From Scedosporium boydii (lineage: Eukaryota; Ascomycota; Sordariomycetes; Microascales; Microascaceae), in the NCBI GenBank assembly GCA_002221725.1, contig NJFT01000106.1, positions 1-64,000 of the forward strand: a stretch of 64,000 bases of DNA, read 5' to 3'. The notes below the pieces were generated by a model that saw only the letters and a list, made by a program, of their open reading frames with translations, was not told the DNA's origin and did not search any database. Both the position numbers and the translations under genes were made by a program. Below, one piece after another: positions 1 through 12,689 of the stretch. Position 1 is the stretch's first letter. Each line of letters begins with the position of its first letter.

Positions 1-790
1 CCCCTCAACCTCTCCTGCAGCTCCCTCCTCCTCCCCTCCAACTCCCTCACCTCCTCCTCCTCCCCCCTCAACCCCTCCTCCGTCCAAACGCCCTCTTCCT
101 CTTCCCCCCCTTCCTCCTCAAACTCCCCCTCCCTCCAATCCTTACTCATCGCCTCCAAAGCCTCCCCCTGCTCCCTCACCCTCCCCTCATAATACTCCAT
201 CGTCCCCCTCAAATCCACCTCTCTTCCCCTCAACTCCGCAATCCGTCTCCTCGCCCCCGGCAACTCGTAAACCCCGCACAACGTCTCCGCCCCGCGCAGC
301 AACACCTCGACGTCGACGTCGTCCCGTGACGAAGAGGAGAGTTCGGCGCGCCGGAGGCGCTCATGCATAGGGGCGCCGAGGACGGCTGCTACGGCTGTGT
401 TGCGGCGGGCGGAGGCGCGGGTGGGGGGCCCGCCGGTTGTTACTTCGCCGGAGGAGACGTTGAAGACTGTTTGGCGGCGGGAGGAGCGTGTGGAGGTCTC
501 TTCGGGGGCTGGTTTGGTGGGTGGTGGTGGCGGCGGTGGGACGGAGAAGAGGGCGCGTTCGTGGGGCTCGGTGTCGCGGAGGAGGGTGGTGATGTCGTGG
601 TTGGAGAGGAGGGCGTTGGTGAAGATTTTGGGAGGTGGGAAGCTTTGATGGGGTGTTAGCTTTTCTTTATTGTTCGCTGAGGAGGGGAGTTATTGAAGGG
701 TCGACTTTGGAGGGGAGTTACGTACGGGAGGGAATCTATTCCTTCGCATGAATATGCGATCTGCTCTAAATGCGCCGAGAGGAGCGACAT
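1..790 (-). CDS. SPC34: DASH complex subunit Spc34 (N-terminal part, cut by window edge)
   Basis: Spc34 is a subunit of the fungal DASH/Dam1 ring that couples kinetochores to spindle microtubules. Exon 1 runs 790..726 from an ATG in good context and encodes a start of the type MSLLSAHLEQIAYSCEGIDS. The donor GTACGTAAC lies at 725..717. The intron (643..725, 83 nt) contains the branch motif GCTAAC and ends in AAAG. Exon 2 runs from 642 to the window edge. The junction restores P-F-P-P-P-K-I-F-T-N-A-L-L followed by H-D-I-T and R-D-T-E-P-H-E-R-A-L-F, which I recognise as the conserved Spc34 N-terminal block. After a proline-rich linker comes a Glu/Arg-rich, coiled-coil-like stretch that is still open at base 1, so the C-terminus is missing. 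The gene symbol follows the yeast name. The family call is recognition from memory, but the motif is distinctive. Confidence 0.88.
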
Positions 791-2761
791 GGTTGTGGAG
801 GTGGAGGCCTTGAAAGAAAGGGAATGCTGTCTGAAGTGGGAGTTGTGATGCGCAACCAGCGCGTTGAGTCTCTGCCAACAAACAAGGCGGAGCTCGATTG
901 CGGATATCCTCTCGGCTTCAAAAGTGTAAAATTGATTGCCTTAATGGAATCTCGTATTCCAGGGTCACAAAGGACGTGATTGTTCTCGCGACTCCTATTC
1001 ATTCGACGGCGTCTCGGTCAAAGTCGTGGTCTCGGCGTTCAAGAAATCCCAAATGCCGTAAACAATGACCTTGACTTCGTACCTGAATTATGCTATTAAT
1101 TGGCACAGCACCCGTCGCGTTCTCGCTGACAGCTGCTACCCCGCTCTTATCGATAAACTCAGCTCCCCCACGCATTTGATCAGTTCCCGATCTCGCCGAA
1201 ATCCCTCAGCTACGTCTCCAGGTTCTCTCGCGCGAAAGAATAAGAGACATCATACCCAAAGAGCGATACCCCAAGTGCCGATCCTGCCTCACTCTCTGCT
1301 CGGGTCTAAAATGTTTAAAATGCCAATGCACTCCACCCCGACTCTGCTGTCATCAATCGTCAGCTTGAATACTTCGAGATCCTCGCTCCTAGTGGTTCCC
1401 ATTCATCTTGCTACTTATACATACATCACAGCCATGGAGGCCTTCGCTCCCCTTCCCTGGCCCATACCCCACGGAGAAGCAAAGCGAGGTTCTTATCTAT
1501 TATCCGGGGATGTTACACCAGCTAAGGCAAAGAATATCGACGTTCCCTTGCCCTAGCTAGAGGCTGGTGCGCGTCATCTCGTCACATCGACACGACGTAA
1601 CGCCATGGATACATGTATAAATACATCGAGCATTTCCAAGGTATCCCGATTCAGTAGGTAGGGTTCCTCGAACTGTCAATGTGCATTTCCAAATCTGAGA
1701 GCCACGTCACAGTCGATGAGATCCGAGCTTCGTAGATCATCACCCTAAGTTGTTCGTAGATGGGATTCTGCCCCTCGCGCTCCGGAAATCGGAAAATGAC
1801 CGCGCCATTTCCGCCCCAGATCGTCAGATCTCAAATAACATCAAGGATCCGCAACCGAGTACAAAAAAATAGATATCAAAAAGTTTCAATCGTCATATAA
1901 GCAAGTCTATCAGCATATGTATCGCTCGGAAAAGGAAAACTAACGAAGAAACAGAAACAGAAACAGAAAATCACTCATAAACATCAAAACCGTATATGAC
2001 GTCCCAAAAAGTAATACCCTTGACACCCACCCGGTCGTCCCATCCCATTTTCCCCATTCATCCGAAAAAGAGACAAAAAACACCCCTTGGCCTTTTTTAT
2101 GTAGAAAAAAAAAACACAACAGGGCCATTTTTTGCTTTTAAACCCATTTCGTTGCCTCGCCCCTCGCCCAGTGAAACCTCCTGTGCCCGCTGTATGCTTT
2201 CCGTGAACAAGACATCCAAAGGGTGAGATGTCCAGATGGGACATCCAAGAAAGATAGCAAAGAAAAAAGAAACAAAACTCGCTTCGCCCCGCAATGGTCT
2301 AGAGGTATCAATACCCATTCAAATGGACAATCGATGATCGACATGAGAGTAGGACGTGCAAAAACAATAACCAAAAAAGAGCAGGAAAATTTGGGAGAAA
2401 CGACGTGGTGCCTGAGTCCGGAAAGAATCAAAGAAAGCGAGAAAAGAGCCTGAGCTCGAATCTCTTCTATCAAAAAAAAGAAACAAATTGTTGTGAAAAT
2501 AGTTCATATCGGATAGCTTCATCATCGACATGCGGTGGGGGGGTTGATCGATGGCATGCCGAGGTCTTATGAAAAAGGACCCCTTTATGACTGCAACAGC
2601 CATGTGTAGAGGTGTAGAGTTATACCCAATATTGTGTACTTGGTTGTTGAGCAACTTTCAAGATGTATGGGGAGTTTCGTAGCGTAGTTAGTGTAGACTC
2701 CAGTAGACTCCAGTCGTGGATGCTTCTTTGTCATCATCGCGAAGAAGTCATTGGTGTCTTG
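791..2761. other. Intergenic: SPC34 promoter and 3' flank of the next gene
   Basis: No supportable gene. The right half is A/T-rich with homopolymer runs and a short GAAACA repeat near 1950-1970. It probably holds the 3' UTR of the minus-strand gene ending at 2762. The left half should hold the SPC34 promoter. The open frames here, such as 1065-1556, have no recognisable protein character. Confidence 0.5.
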
Positions 2762-3796
2762 TTAGTCCGAATCAACTTCCATTATCTCCTCAATGTCGAA
2801 ATACGGCAACTCCCTCGCAAAGTTGAATTCCTGTTCCTCCTCATCGCTGTTGGGCTCCTCGACCTCGGGGATTCTCTCGGGCGGATGATCGTGGAAGATG
2901 CTCTCGCGTCTCTCACCGAGACGCCGTTTCATTCGGCGATGGTCCATGGGGCATTCCCCATTCTCGAATGGCTTCAAATCCTCGTGGTCAGAGTCCCCTC
3001 GCTCGCTAATCGTTCGCTTGCCGATGCTGCTGCCGCGGCTGATTCGGTTCCGCCGCTTGAGCTCCTTCTGCCACATCATAAATTCCTGCAGCGCGTCCTC
3101 ATCGCCCTTGTACTCATCGTCCGAGTCATTACCGCAGGCCAAGTTCTGCATGCTATTGACGAGCCCCCCAAATCGAGACGCAGGCTTTTTATTACGCGCG
3201 TTGCCAGCTCCGCTACGGGATGACGGCCGACTTCGTTCCGAGTCCGCGTCCTCGTAGCCGTTGGGCTTTAGGGCGCCCTCCCGGTCGCTATCCATAGGAT
3301 CAAAGTCGCTAAGCTCCTCGATCTCTAAGTCCACACGGGTGTGCGACATCACGACGCGAGGAGAAGCTCGGCTGGTAGTGACTGGCCGGAGCGACGATGG
3401 AGAATGAGAATCGGATTCAGAATCCGATCCGCTAGATAGTGATGGGTCCATGATGTCGTCATCGGAAGGTTTAAGGTCCGAAGAGTCGGAGGTTGATGGT
3501 TGTGGGGATAGTGGAGGGTACCCGACGGTAGGCGGTACGGTGTGGCCGGTGGAAATTGGGGATGGAACGGCGGGGCGAGAGAACCTAGGGTGGGAGTGGT
3601 GGAGTGGCATGCGATTTTGGGAAAGCGGCGGTGGTGGTTGTCGTCGCGATCTCGGAACTTGGTCTTTTTCGTTGATGTTGGCCTTACGGTGGGCCGCCGG
3701 TGAGGTTATCGGGGTTTCTGGCGGTGACGCCGTCCCAAGCTTCAAATTGGCCGCCGGTTGTCGAGCCGCCTTTGTCTTGGGTGTTTTTTTACCCAT
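2762..3796 (-). CDS. Disordered acidic protein of unknown function
   Basis: A single-exon frame of 344 codons starts at an ATG in CCATGG context and ends in TAA. The N-terminus is basic and Pro/Ser-rich (MGKKTPKTKAA). The middle is a Ser/Asp-rich acidic stretch. The C-terminal third has denser blocks: a DFDPMDSD motif, an EFMMWQKELKRRNR helix-like patch, and an RRMKRRLGERRES patch followed by an acidic segment ending DIEEIMEVDSD. No catalytic motif, signal peptide or membrane segment is visible. Alternating acidic and basic low-complexity blocks suggest an intrinsically disordered, possibly nuclear protein, which is inference only. I do not recognise a named family. The frame is probably real because the composition is consistent over its whole length and the start context is good. 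The long plus-strand frame at 2663-3223 is its antisense shadow. Confidence 0.72.
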   Translation of the reverse strand: MGKKTPKTKAARQPAANLKLGTASPPETPITSPAAHRKANINEKDQVPRSRRQPPPPLSQNRMPLHHSHPRFSRPAVPSPISTGHTVPPTVGYPPLSPQPSTSDSSDLKPSDDDIMDPSLSSGSDSESDSHSPSSLRPVTTSRASPRVVMSHTRVDLEIEELSDFDPMDSDREGALKPNGYEDADSERSRPSSRSGAGNARNKKPASRFGGLVNSMQNLACGNDSDDEYKGDEDALQEFMMWQKELKRRNRISRGSSIGKRTISERGDSDHEDLKPFENGECPMDHRRMKRRLGERRESIFHDHPPERIPEVEEPNSDEEEQEFNFARELPYFDIEEIMEVDSD

Positions 3797-6700
3797 GGTC
3801 TGTCCGGCCTTTTTTAAGAAGAAAACCTTTTCGTCTTCTTTTCTCCTTTTATTTTTTTCTCCTTCTTTTTTTCCTTTCTTTTTTAAACAGACTCAAAAGA
3901 ACGCTGCCCTGGTGGCGGTGGGAGAGAATGCGACACCGCTGTATCCTCAGCGAAGGAGCCAAGTCCGGCCAAGAGGAACTACTTGCAGAGGTAGGGTAGC
4001 AAGGGAAAATGGTCAAGTTCGAATTGCCTAGAACTCGAGAGACCCAGACCGGGGGCTTCAGAGACAAGGCGCGGGGGGTGGTGGTCTCAATCTCTGGCGT
4101 CGGTATGTTTCGATCAATTTTCCTTATCGATTGAATCGTCGCCCGAATGTGGGGTAAAAGCAAGTCGAGGGGGGGAAAAAAAGTATTCGGCAGCGAGGGG
4201 GTTTCGAGGGTGAGATGACGGCGAGGTGAGCCGTCTGTGTTCGTGCCTTCTTTTTATTCGTCCTCAAGAAATCCCTCCGTCTTTGCCACTATGCTTGGTC
4301 TTGCTTCCCTATTGTGGGCAGAGTCGGTAGAGATAAAAGAAGAAGGACAAATAAAAAAATTAGTGTCGAGGACGTAACAATCCGATTCGGTGAGTTGATT
4401 GTCCAAGGTGCTGCTGCACTGGGCCGTACTCATAAAAGCCAGCCAAACGTTTTGAGTAAATGAGAATAGTAGACGCGAAGAAACAGATGCAATTCTCGTC
4501 CACAACGAAAAAGCGTAAAAAAGAGAGCGAGATCAAGGAGCCGACAACCGAAGGGAAAACCTCCAACGAGGGAAAAGCAATTGGTTGAGGTTGGATTTCA
4601 TGATAGAGTATTGGTGGACGGCTGAGAGACGGGCGGTCAAATGCTGGAAAAAGAAGGGGAAGCTGTTGCCAGAGAAATCAACCCTTCTTTTTTTTTGTGC
4701 GTGCGTATGTGGATGTGTTGTTATGTGTATGTGCAGAGTGCAGAGTGCAGGCTTGGGGTGGGAGGAGAGGGATGAGAACAATGGGAATGGTTGCGGATAA
4801 GAGAGGGCCCAAGACAAGTCTGCGCGGAGGGGAAGGAAAAAAAAATAAGACGAAGAAGAAAGAATAATAATGACAGCCGGCAGGGGAGGATGCAGATGCA
4901 GGCGCAGATGCAGATTCAGTGCAGGTCTGGCCTCTAGACCTTTATTTTTCTGTTAGGCGATGCCAGATTTGGTGGACTGAGGGGCGAATACGCTGCAGCA
5001 GAGGAGATCTGAGGGTTCAATGCCGTCTCTGTCGCTGGGCTGAAGATTGTCGATTTGAAGATTGTGGGAATAGTAACGGGATGTAGATAAATCCTTGGTG
5101 GACGGATGAAGGGGAGAAACTGAGTTGGTGAGGGCTTGTGATTGTGCCAATAGGCCGAGGGCAGGAATAGACGAGAGATATTATTACACGACTCGCAGAT
5201 GGCCAGATCAAGGATGGAGGGGTTGCGGGGATGGGATGGCGAAATAGAAAAGATCAATGTTTGGCCTTCGCTCGGGAGAAGCTTCAAATGATCAAATGTT
5301 TGGATCAAGTTTGTTGGCGAGAAGCAAGCGCACAATTAATTGAGGCTTTGCTCAGTCTGGGCAACAAGCACGAGAGTTCAAGCACGAGAGTTGTCCCTTC
5401 CGGCCTCGCGATTGCGGAGAAGGAGCAACAGACAGTGTTGTTGACTGAAAGAGCAGGAACGTCCTGGGTCCGGAGCGGGACGGAGGGAGAATGGCAGGAG
5501 CGACGATGCAGAATGCAGAATGTTGCTCGTGGGTTATAAATCTTGCCGTCTTCCCAGCAAGATGGAGATGGCTGCGGGTGTCTTGTATTATATGTGCTGA
5601 AAGCGCATCCAGAAAATCTATGGGTGCATAGATCAAAATGTCCGAATTCCAGATGCGTGTGCGCAGACGCTCCGGTCTAGATTTGCGCGGCAGGCCGGCA
5701 AACCCTTTCTAGGGAGGCGAATGCGCGGATGCGCGTGGGCTCGGTGGAATGCGGGTGGATATACTTCTCCCTTTTCTGCGCGCATATGAGACTAAAGTTA
5801 GTATGATGGTAACGGGGAACACAACACAGAAGCACTGCTTCGGGGGGTAGGCTGACGATGCGCCCTCACTTGCCGGGCACCTGGACTTGTGTCGCAGTAG
5901 TAGATGAAGATGACGCACAGGAGAATCCAAGGCAATAGGGCCTATCGAGGATGAAATCGCAGACCGTCAAATCCGGCGGTAGGTCTTCAGTGGGATCCAG
6001 GAAAACCAAAGGGAAAAACAGAAGAAAGAGGAAAAAGAAGATGTAAGACCAAGGAAAACGGCGAGAAATCCGGCCTCTGGCAGTATAAACTGGATCGATC
6101 CTCCTGGGAATGGTGAACGGACCGTGTTCTGGGCGACCTAACCAATATGGCGTAGCTTCAACCTTGCAATAGGTCTAGATGCTTTTGCAATCGTTTGAAA
6201 CTGACGATTGATCTGATGCGATGCGTGGCTAAAGGTCCACGAGATCAATCAAGACTACAGCACAGGGCAGGAAACCAGGGATAGGGGCCAGGGCAGGGTA
6301 GTATTCGGTGGTTACAACAGCTCGATCGCTTCAGGAAAGCCAAACAGGCTGTGGAAGTCAAGTACTCGAAGGAGTCGAGATAGGGAAAATAACTCAAGGT
6401 TGTGCGGGACAATGGATCGAGTCCGATCTTGGGCCACAACTCTCTTATACTTTTTTTGATTTCCTATTATCCTTGTCCTTACTATTTCGAAGATTTCAAC
6501 AAAGTCCCGAGAGAAGGGCATGGAAGAAAAGAAGAGACTAGGGATGGACGCGATGAATGCCCCGTCCCTCGCATTCTCCTTCCCTACGACCACTCCACGG
6601 GCGATGATCCCCTGTACGAGCCACGCCCCTAAAAACCTCGTGCCTCAACCGAAGGAAGCAACGCCATCCTTGCGAACCCCGGCCAAACGACGTCGCCAAC

Positions 6701-9500
6701 TGGCACCAACGAAGGAGCCAACAAGATCATGGGGAGTACCCTTATAAAATTGGCTCCGGCTCGGCGGGAAAGGAGGGGGTGGCTTTGGGGGGGAGGAGGA
6801 GAGGGTTATGATAAAAGAGAACAATGCTGCGTACTCCGTAGTGGCCAGGCCCATAATGGCACCCATCAACATGCTCCATAATCATATGCAGAGCGGCTTC
6901 GACGAGTGCCTTTTGGGCAGCAATGCTCCTGGACGGATTGCGACTGGGCACATCCTGTGACCAATGTAATAAGCGCATCCCGAGAACCGGCTCAACTAGT
7001 AGTTTCGCAACTGTACGAGAGCTGTGGTTTCCGCTCGGGTGCTCTTGAATTATTGCTTTAGGGTCCAACTATGTGGGACGTGCTTCGTAGTGTTGAACCG
7101 TCGATGATGGACAATGTCCTTTCGCTGTTTTTGCCCTTGCCCTCAGAGATGAAAGCCGATAACAGCCCGGTCATGGCAAGACAAGACCAGGCCGTGATTG
7201 TAATTGCCTATACTGATTCTATGGCCCGGGTACGGAGTATAATGGCTTCACACATGTGAGAAAACATATGCACCATATTAATATTATACCAAGCTCAAAA
7301 GAAGGGCAAGGTTTGTTTGTGCAACATAAGACTCCCAAGCTTCAAGCTTGTTGCGTGCTACTTGTGCTGATTTCAGTTAGGAAACACATCAATGTCCAGG
7401 AACAGGAACGCGACAACCTAAAATTCCGACATAAACTAGTTCTAAGAAGCGAAGCTCGATGGAAGCAAAGTGATACCTCGTAGTAAACTAACGGCCCGGT
7501 AGCTCCCGGTCTAGACCGTCCATGATTTCGCTGGAAGAGCTCACCCAACCAGGTCTAGGGCCAGGCGTACCAGCTTAACCGCCAGTGTGGGTTTGATGTG
7601 CCATTTGCATCCCCTAGTGATCACGATGAGACCTGTGAGAGGCTGGCGTCGCCTTCAACAAAACGAAGAGGCGAAAGAAGAAAAAAATTTTCGTCCCTCT
7701 TCGCCCGAATGTGTCAAAACCCGCTCTGCGTTGTCAGGAGCCCCCATACCTGCTGTCTGCGAGTTGGCCTGCCTTGCCGAACGGTTGCCTACCTTCCAAT
7801 TCGGCGTTCCAAGTTTAGTATCAATCATAATATGCCCACACCCTCGCAGCTGAATGTGAAGATGTGGATGTGATCGGGTTCTCAATGGGACCAGTAAGAA
7901 AGAGGAGACGGCAGAGAACTCTCGATAGGGAGCAGCACGGCAGGCGGTCTAGTCCAATGCCTTCTCGAATAATGCAATACATTGAAATATTATTCGCACG
8001 CCCACTTCGTAAGAAGTCGTCAGTATCAGTGCTTTAGTGAAACCGATTTCAATGTTGTGTTCTAGAAATAAATTCAGGTAGGGCTCGAAGGTGCCATGGA
8101 TCCGCTTCGATATCAGAGCACCACGTATCTCTGATGACCGTCAACATCTCTGGCACTGACTCACTGGATGCACGCACATACCACTTCTGGGCACGACAGG
8201 GAGCAACTGAATGAGGGGTGAGCCATCAAGAGCAAAAGGCTGGGCAACCACTACCAGCGACAACGGAGGCTAGAGTCAATCGGCAGCGGATGGGCACCGG
8301 CATGGAAATAAACGAAGACACCCCTCAACCAGGCATCGCATCTACACTAGTGTCCACTGCCCACCAGCCTAACTGCCAGCTGTGTGAAGGACGTGCGGCG
8401 GGCGAGGGCTTCCGCTGCTGTAACGTGCAGGACACACATTAGTGCTGCTCGACCACGAGGGGGCTCTGCTGTTTAAGTCAAACTTGCTCGAGAGACTCCA
8501 TCGATGCAATGTACGAGGTAGCGCGAGGTAAAATGAAATCAATGCCCTGTCGAGTTGATGGCTTCCGACAAGTCCCTACGTCATCGTGCTGGCAGGTTGA
8601 AATACGAAGGACACACACACGACCTCAATGAGAGAGCAGTGAGTCTACATGGTAGTGATACTCCCATGTCGATAGCCCGCATCGTTGATGTGTTGACTTT
8701 ACTATTGAGAGACTTCGGGAGTATTTTGCGAATACTATATAGCGATTATTCGCCGCTGGAGGGAAAGAAGGGCGCTGTCTTAACACTCGGTCAATTTTGG
8801 TCCATCATTATTGCTACTAACCCGATGCCAGTGTAGCACAAGAGCCGTTCGGATTCATACCGAGGTCGACAATTCTCCCGGTTTGAACCATGGAACCAGA
8901 ATCCTGCCCATTTCCATAATCATGTTGATGTGATACCATTGATACCAACTTCCAATGGGTCTTCAAATCTAAACTATGAAAGACGGCAAGGGCGATGTAT
9001 TTGTCTGCTGACCAGACTTTGGAGATTTAGCGGCTCCCACATTTAAGAAAAGTCTAAGGAGCGATGTCGATTTAGCCGATATTTAAGCGACATACAGTCC
9101 AACCTCATCCACGCTCTACCATAAACTGTGATGCATTCCAACAGCTTGAATCACCGTCGAGGTGGACAAAGTCATTTCATCGATCATGGGCTGCCTGTTT
9201 CATCTTTGATATTATCCAAGATCAAAACCCGAACCATTTGATTCAGTATTTCATACCCATTCAATTTCTCTCCTTGCTCGAAGTCTGCCTCCCTTCGCTG
9301 CTAGTTTCCTCGCTAGTTTCCTCTACGCGTTTCGAGTCTCAAGCATCCTGCCGAAGATCAAGCCCCAAGCGCGAGTACCACCACCCATACGCTTAATATA
9401 TAGATCCATCGAGCAATCGAAACCGCGTCCCTGAGTATTCCAGAATTTACCATAGATTTATCACCTAGAGAAGAATAAAACCGCCTACGTCGAAACAAAC
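3797..9500. other. 5.7-kb gene-poor gap between divergent genes
   Basis: I find no supportable coding gene on either strand. It contains the 5' flank of the 2762-3796 gene, which is T-rich on the plus strand near 3810-3895. There is also a GTGCAGA repeat near 4735, a GCAGAT-like repeat near 4885-4920, and a short tandem duplication of AAGCACGAGAGTTC near 5367-5394. Two copies of a TACGGAGTA/TACTCCGTA motif lie at 6831-6840 and 7231-7240. The right end is the TAF12 promoter. Open frames are short and lack family features. Confidence 0.5.
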
Positions 9501-11925
9501 ATGAACCCAGCCCAGCCTGGCGCGGGCCAACCTGGCCAAGGTGCTCCCGCGGGACAGGGTGCGGCCGCAGGACAACCGAGACCTGTCCAGCTCCTTCGTC
9601 CCGAAATAATTGATAAGATCCCATACCTCACTCCCGATGAGAAGGTCAAGTTCTCGGCCGGCTTGAAGCAGCTCTGGACCGCTCTGGAGTCGTTGCCCAA
9701 AGATTCTGCCGAAGCGGCCGCCACACGTACCCGAATCGCCGATTTCTCCAGAACCCTTATCCAGAAAACGCAAGCGAAGAATAGGCAAGCCCAAGCACAA
9801 GCCCAGGCTCAGGCTCAAGCCCAAGCTCAGGCACAAGCCCAGGCTCAGGCACAGGCACAGGCTCATGCCCAGGCACAAGCTCAGGCTCAAGCTCAGGCTA
9901 TGATGGCTCAGAAAGCCCAAGGACAACCACATGTACGGGATATATTTTCGCGGCTGCTAGCAGCCTCGCCCTGCTGCTATGCGGGGTACTTTAACGTTGA
10001 GACAGATGGGCTAACCGATGACAACAACTCTAGAACGTGGCAGTTCCCCAGATGGGCATTGCCACGGCAGCGCCGACTGCCGCCACTACGCAGGCCGGAG
10101 AACAGCCTATCCTTCCTGCGGCACCGACTCAGACTGCCCCTGCTAGGGCCGCTCCGGTACCCCAACCAGCAGCTAAGCCTCCTGTCAAGGTCCCCGAGCA
10201 TATTCTCAAGCATGTAAACCAAATGACATTCCATGTGCCACCTCACATGGCCGCTACGGGAGCAGATGTTGCTAAAGTCATGAACAATCTGCGGACGCAG
10301 TATGCAAAGGCACTTATGGCTATGGAAACCGCACGTACTAGGAATCAACAAATTGATAATCTGATCAAGGAGAGGAATGAGAAAGGAAATCCCCTTTCAG
10401 CTGAGGAGGCAAAGAGCTATCAGCTCGTTAAGGACCAGCAGCAGAGAGCCTACGATGACGGTAGGAAGTTCGTCGAAGGGCTTAGAAGGCAGCAAGAAGC
10501 ATTGAACAAGGCAAGCTTGGAGAAGAAGGCCCAAGCTGCCGCTGCTTCTGGGCAAGCCCCCACCCCAACTCAAGCTCCACCTCAGATTCAAGCACAACCA
10601 CAACACCTGGGTCAACCTCAAGTCCAACCAGCTACACAAACACCAGTTCCAACTCCAGCTGTTGTGCAAAAAATTGCGCCCAACCCACACCTACAGACTC
10701 CACAAGCCATTCCTACCCCTGTGACTGCTGCTGCTGTTGAGGCTGCAAAGGCCCAGGCTGCTCAACTCGGGACTCCCACTCAACAGCAGGTGCGACCCAG
10801 TGCTCCAGCCAAACCAACCCTGGCAGCTCAGCAACAAGCTGTAGCGGCCGTCAAAACAGAGCAGGTACATCCCTCACCAGTCAACACTCAAGTCGCAGCA
10901 GCAACCGGCCAACACCCCTCGGCCTCGACCCCGACAGCGAGAGTCCAAACTCCCCAGGCAGGAACGCCCGTCTCGGCCAGCGCGCGCCCCCTAAGCATGT
11001 CCGCCGCCGTCAACCTCGCCAACCAGCGCGTGGCGCAGCCCGGAACGACGCCCACTGTCGGACAACCAACCGCGAACGGAACACCGGTCACATCTGCTGC
11101 CGCCGCCGCCGGCATCTCCCCAGCTTCTGCCGTCCACACGCACGCTCACCCCGTCTCCGTACAGACATCAGCTGCTGCGTCGTCGTTCCCCGCCAAGATG
11201 CCCATTCCGAAACAACTCCCCGATAAGCTCACTCAGCCCGTCCAGCCCGTCACCGTCTCGGGTGGCGCTGGTCACGGCCGCCCCACATACACCGGCGGCA
11301 CGGGAACAGCCGGCGGGGCTATCAGCCAGCCGGCTCTTCCCAAGGTGCCCGCTTATGTCTTCGAGTCCGAAGGAGAGCATGTTCTTAGCAAGAAGAAGCT
11401 GAATGAACTCGTCCGACAGGTTTGTGGCGGTTCTGCCGAGGGTCAGGAGGAGAATCTCCTTGCGCCCGAGGTTGAAGAGGTATGTGCTTGCTTCCAAGTG
11501 AATGAATATTGAGTTGATTTCGCTTCACGTGCATTGTTTCTCATTTATTTCATTTCAATTCAACAACTTATTGTATTTTATTTTCCTTATTCAATTTTCG
11601 TCTCATATCACCCTTTTTCTTTTTCCATTCACTCACGTAGGGGGTCCCCCGTTCTAACTTCTTTAAACAGAGCATGCTCCAACTTGCTGATAACTTCATG
11701 GACAACGTCATTGCCACGGCCTGCCGAAACGCCAAGGAGCGCGGCTCCAAGGTCCTCGAGATTCGCGACCTCCAACTCGTCCTGGAGCGCGTGTACAACA
11801 TCCGAGTCCCCGGCTACTCGAGCGATGAGCTCAGGACCGTCCGCAAGGTCCAGCCCGCTGCGGCTTGGATTTCCAAGATGAGCGCCGTCCAGGCTGCCAA
11901 GGTTATGCCCAGCAAGGAGGACTAA
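9501..11925 (+). CDS. TAF12: Transcription initiation factor TFIID/SAGA subunit TAF12
   Basis: TAF12 is a histone-fold subunit shared by TFIID and SAGA that pairs with TAF4 or Ada1. Three exons are read: 9501..9932, 10034..11479 and 11671..11925, giving 710 residues with all junctions in phase 0. Donor 1 is GTACGG and donor 2 is GTATGT. Acceptors are CTAG and ACAG, preceded by GGCTAACC and TTCTAACTT branch motifs. Residues 1-144 hold a conserved N-terminal block and a Gln-Ala repeat (about 96-133). The middle carries a conserved block starting near [20 protein letters not shown], followed by a Gln/Ala/Pro-rich linker. The histone fold spans about 597-675: [11 protein letters not shown] in exon 2, then [13 protein letters not shown] and [17 protein letters not shown] in exon 3, so intron 2 cuts it after helix 1. 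The histone fold makes the call secure. The first acceptor is the least certain point. Confidence 0.9.
9786..9899 (+). repeat. Hexanucleotide repeat encoding poly(Gln-Ala) in TAF12
   Basis: About 19 units of CAR-GCN encode alternating Gln-Ala, with one Gln changed to His. Third positions are mixed (CAA/CAG, GCC/GCT/GCA). The tract starts directly after an AGG codon and ends before two ATG codons. Confidence 0.9.
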
Positions 11926-12689
11926 CAAAGAGCTTTTGATCGGAATCAGCGAGTGACTCTACTCTGCTCGTCTCAGCGAAGGGGAGGATGCCACTTGGAC
12001 TGTGTGCTTTACGGATACTTTCTTTTTTCTTCTCATAACTTATTTTTCTTTATCATTGAGGCATCGGACCAAGGGTTTACGTTTTTTTGCGTTTCTTGAA
12101 GGCGTTTCGAAGCGACGTTAGGGAAAACGTTCGGCATTAAAGGATCAATGGAATGGGGAGGCGAAATAGGCTTGTGGCACACGATCCCGTTCAAGGTCCA
12201 TGGCAGGGTGGTTTTACATGTATGATTTCTTCGACGGTCCTAGGTACTTTTTTCTTCTTAATTCCCCAATCCCTTTGCTTTTGTGATCCTGCACGATTAT
12301 CTGTGTGCTTGATGTACGGAAGGTATTGGGTTTAAGAGGGTTGGAGCGTATTGTGGGTTTGAGGCGGAAACACGAAGGGATCCATCAATCTCTCTGTTAC
12401 GAGCAGACAAGCAATCCTGTTTTCAGGCAACCTGATATCATGCCAATTATTTTGGGGGACCTTTCATCCACCTTGTTGATGACCCGCCCGATGGCTAGCA
12501 ATTCTCCTGTCATTGAAGGTCTTGATTGAAATTGTGCAGGATGGCAGAACCTCGGATAAATATTAACAATAGGAACACATCCTTCTTGTGGACCCTTAAA
12601 CATTGTTCCAACACGTTGTTTGACGCGTTTCCTTGTCCAACCTCGCAATACCGCGCTCCAAATAACCAGGATCCATCACCGCCATCGCA
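11926..12689. other. TAF12 3' flank
   Basis: T-rich sequence consistent with the 3' UTR and termination region of TAF12. No further gene is seen before the decayed frame at 12690. Confidence 0.5.

Noticed and set aside
6742..7068. Minus-strand open frame of 108 codons with fairly protein-like text
   Set aside because: No ATG at its start, no flanking splice signals that extend it, and no recognisable family.
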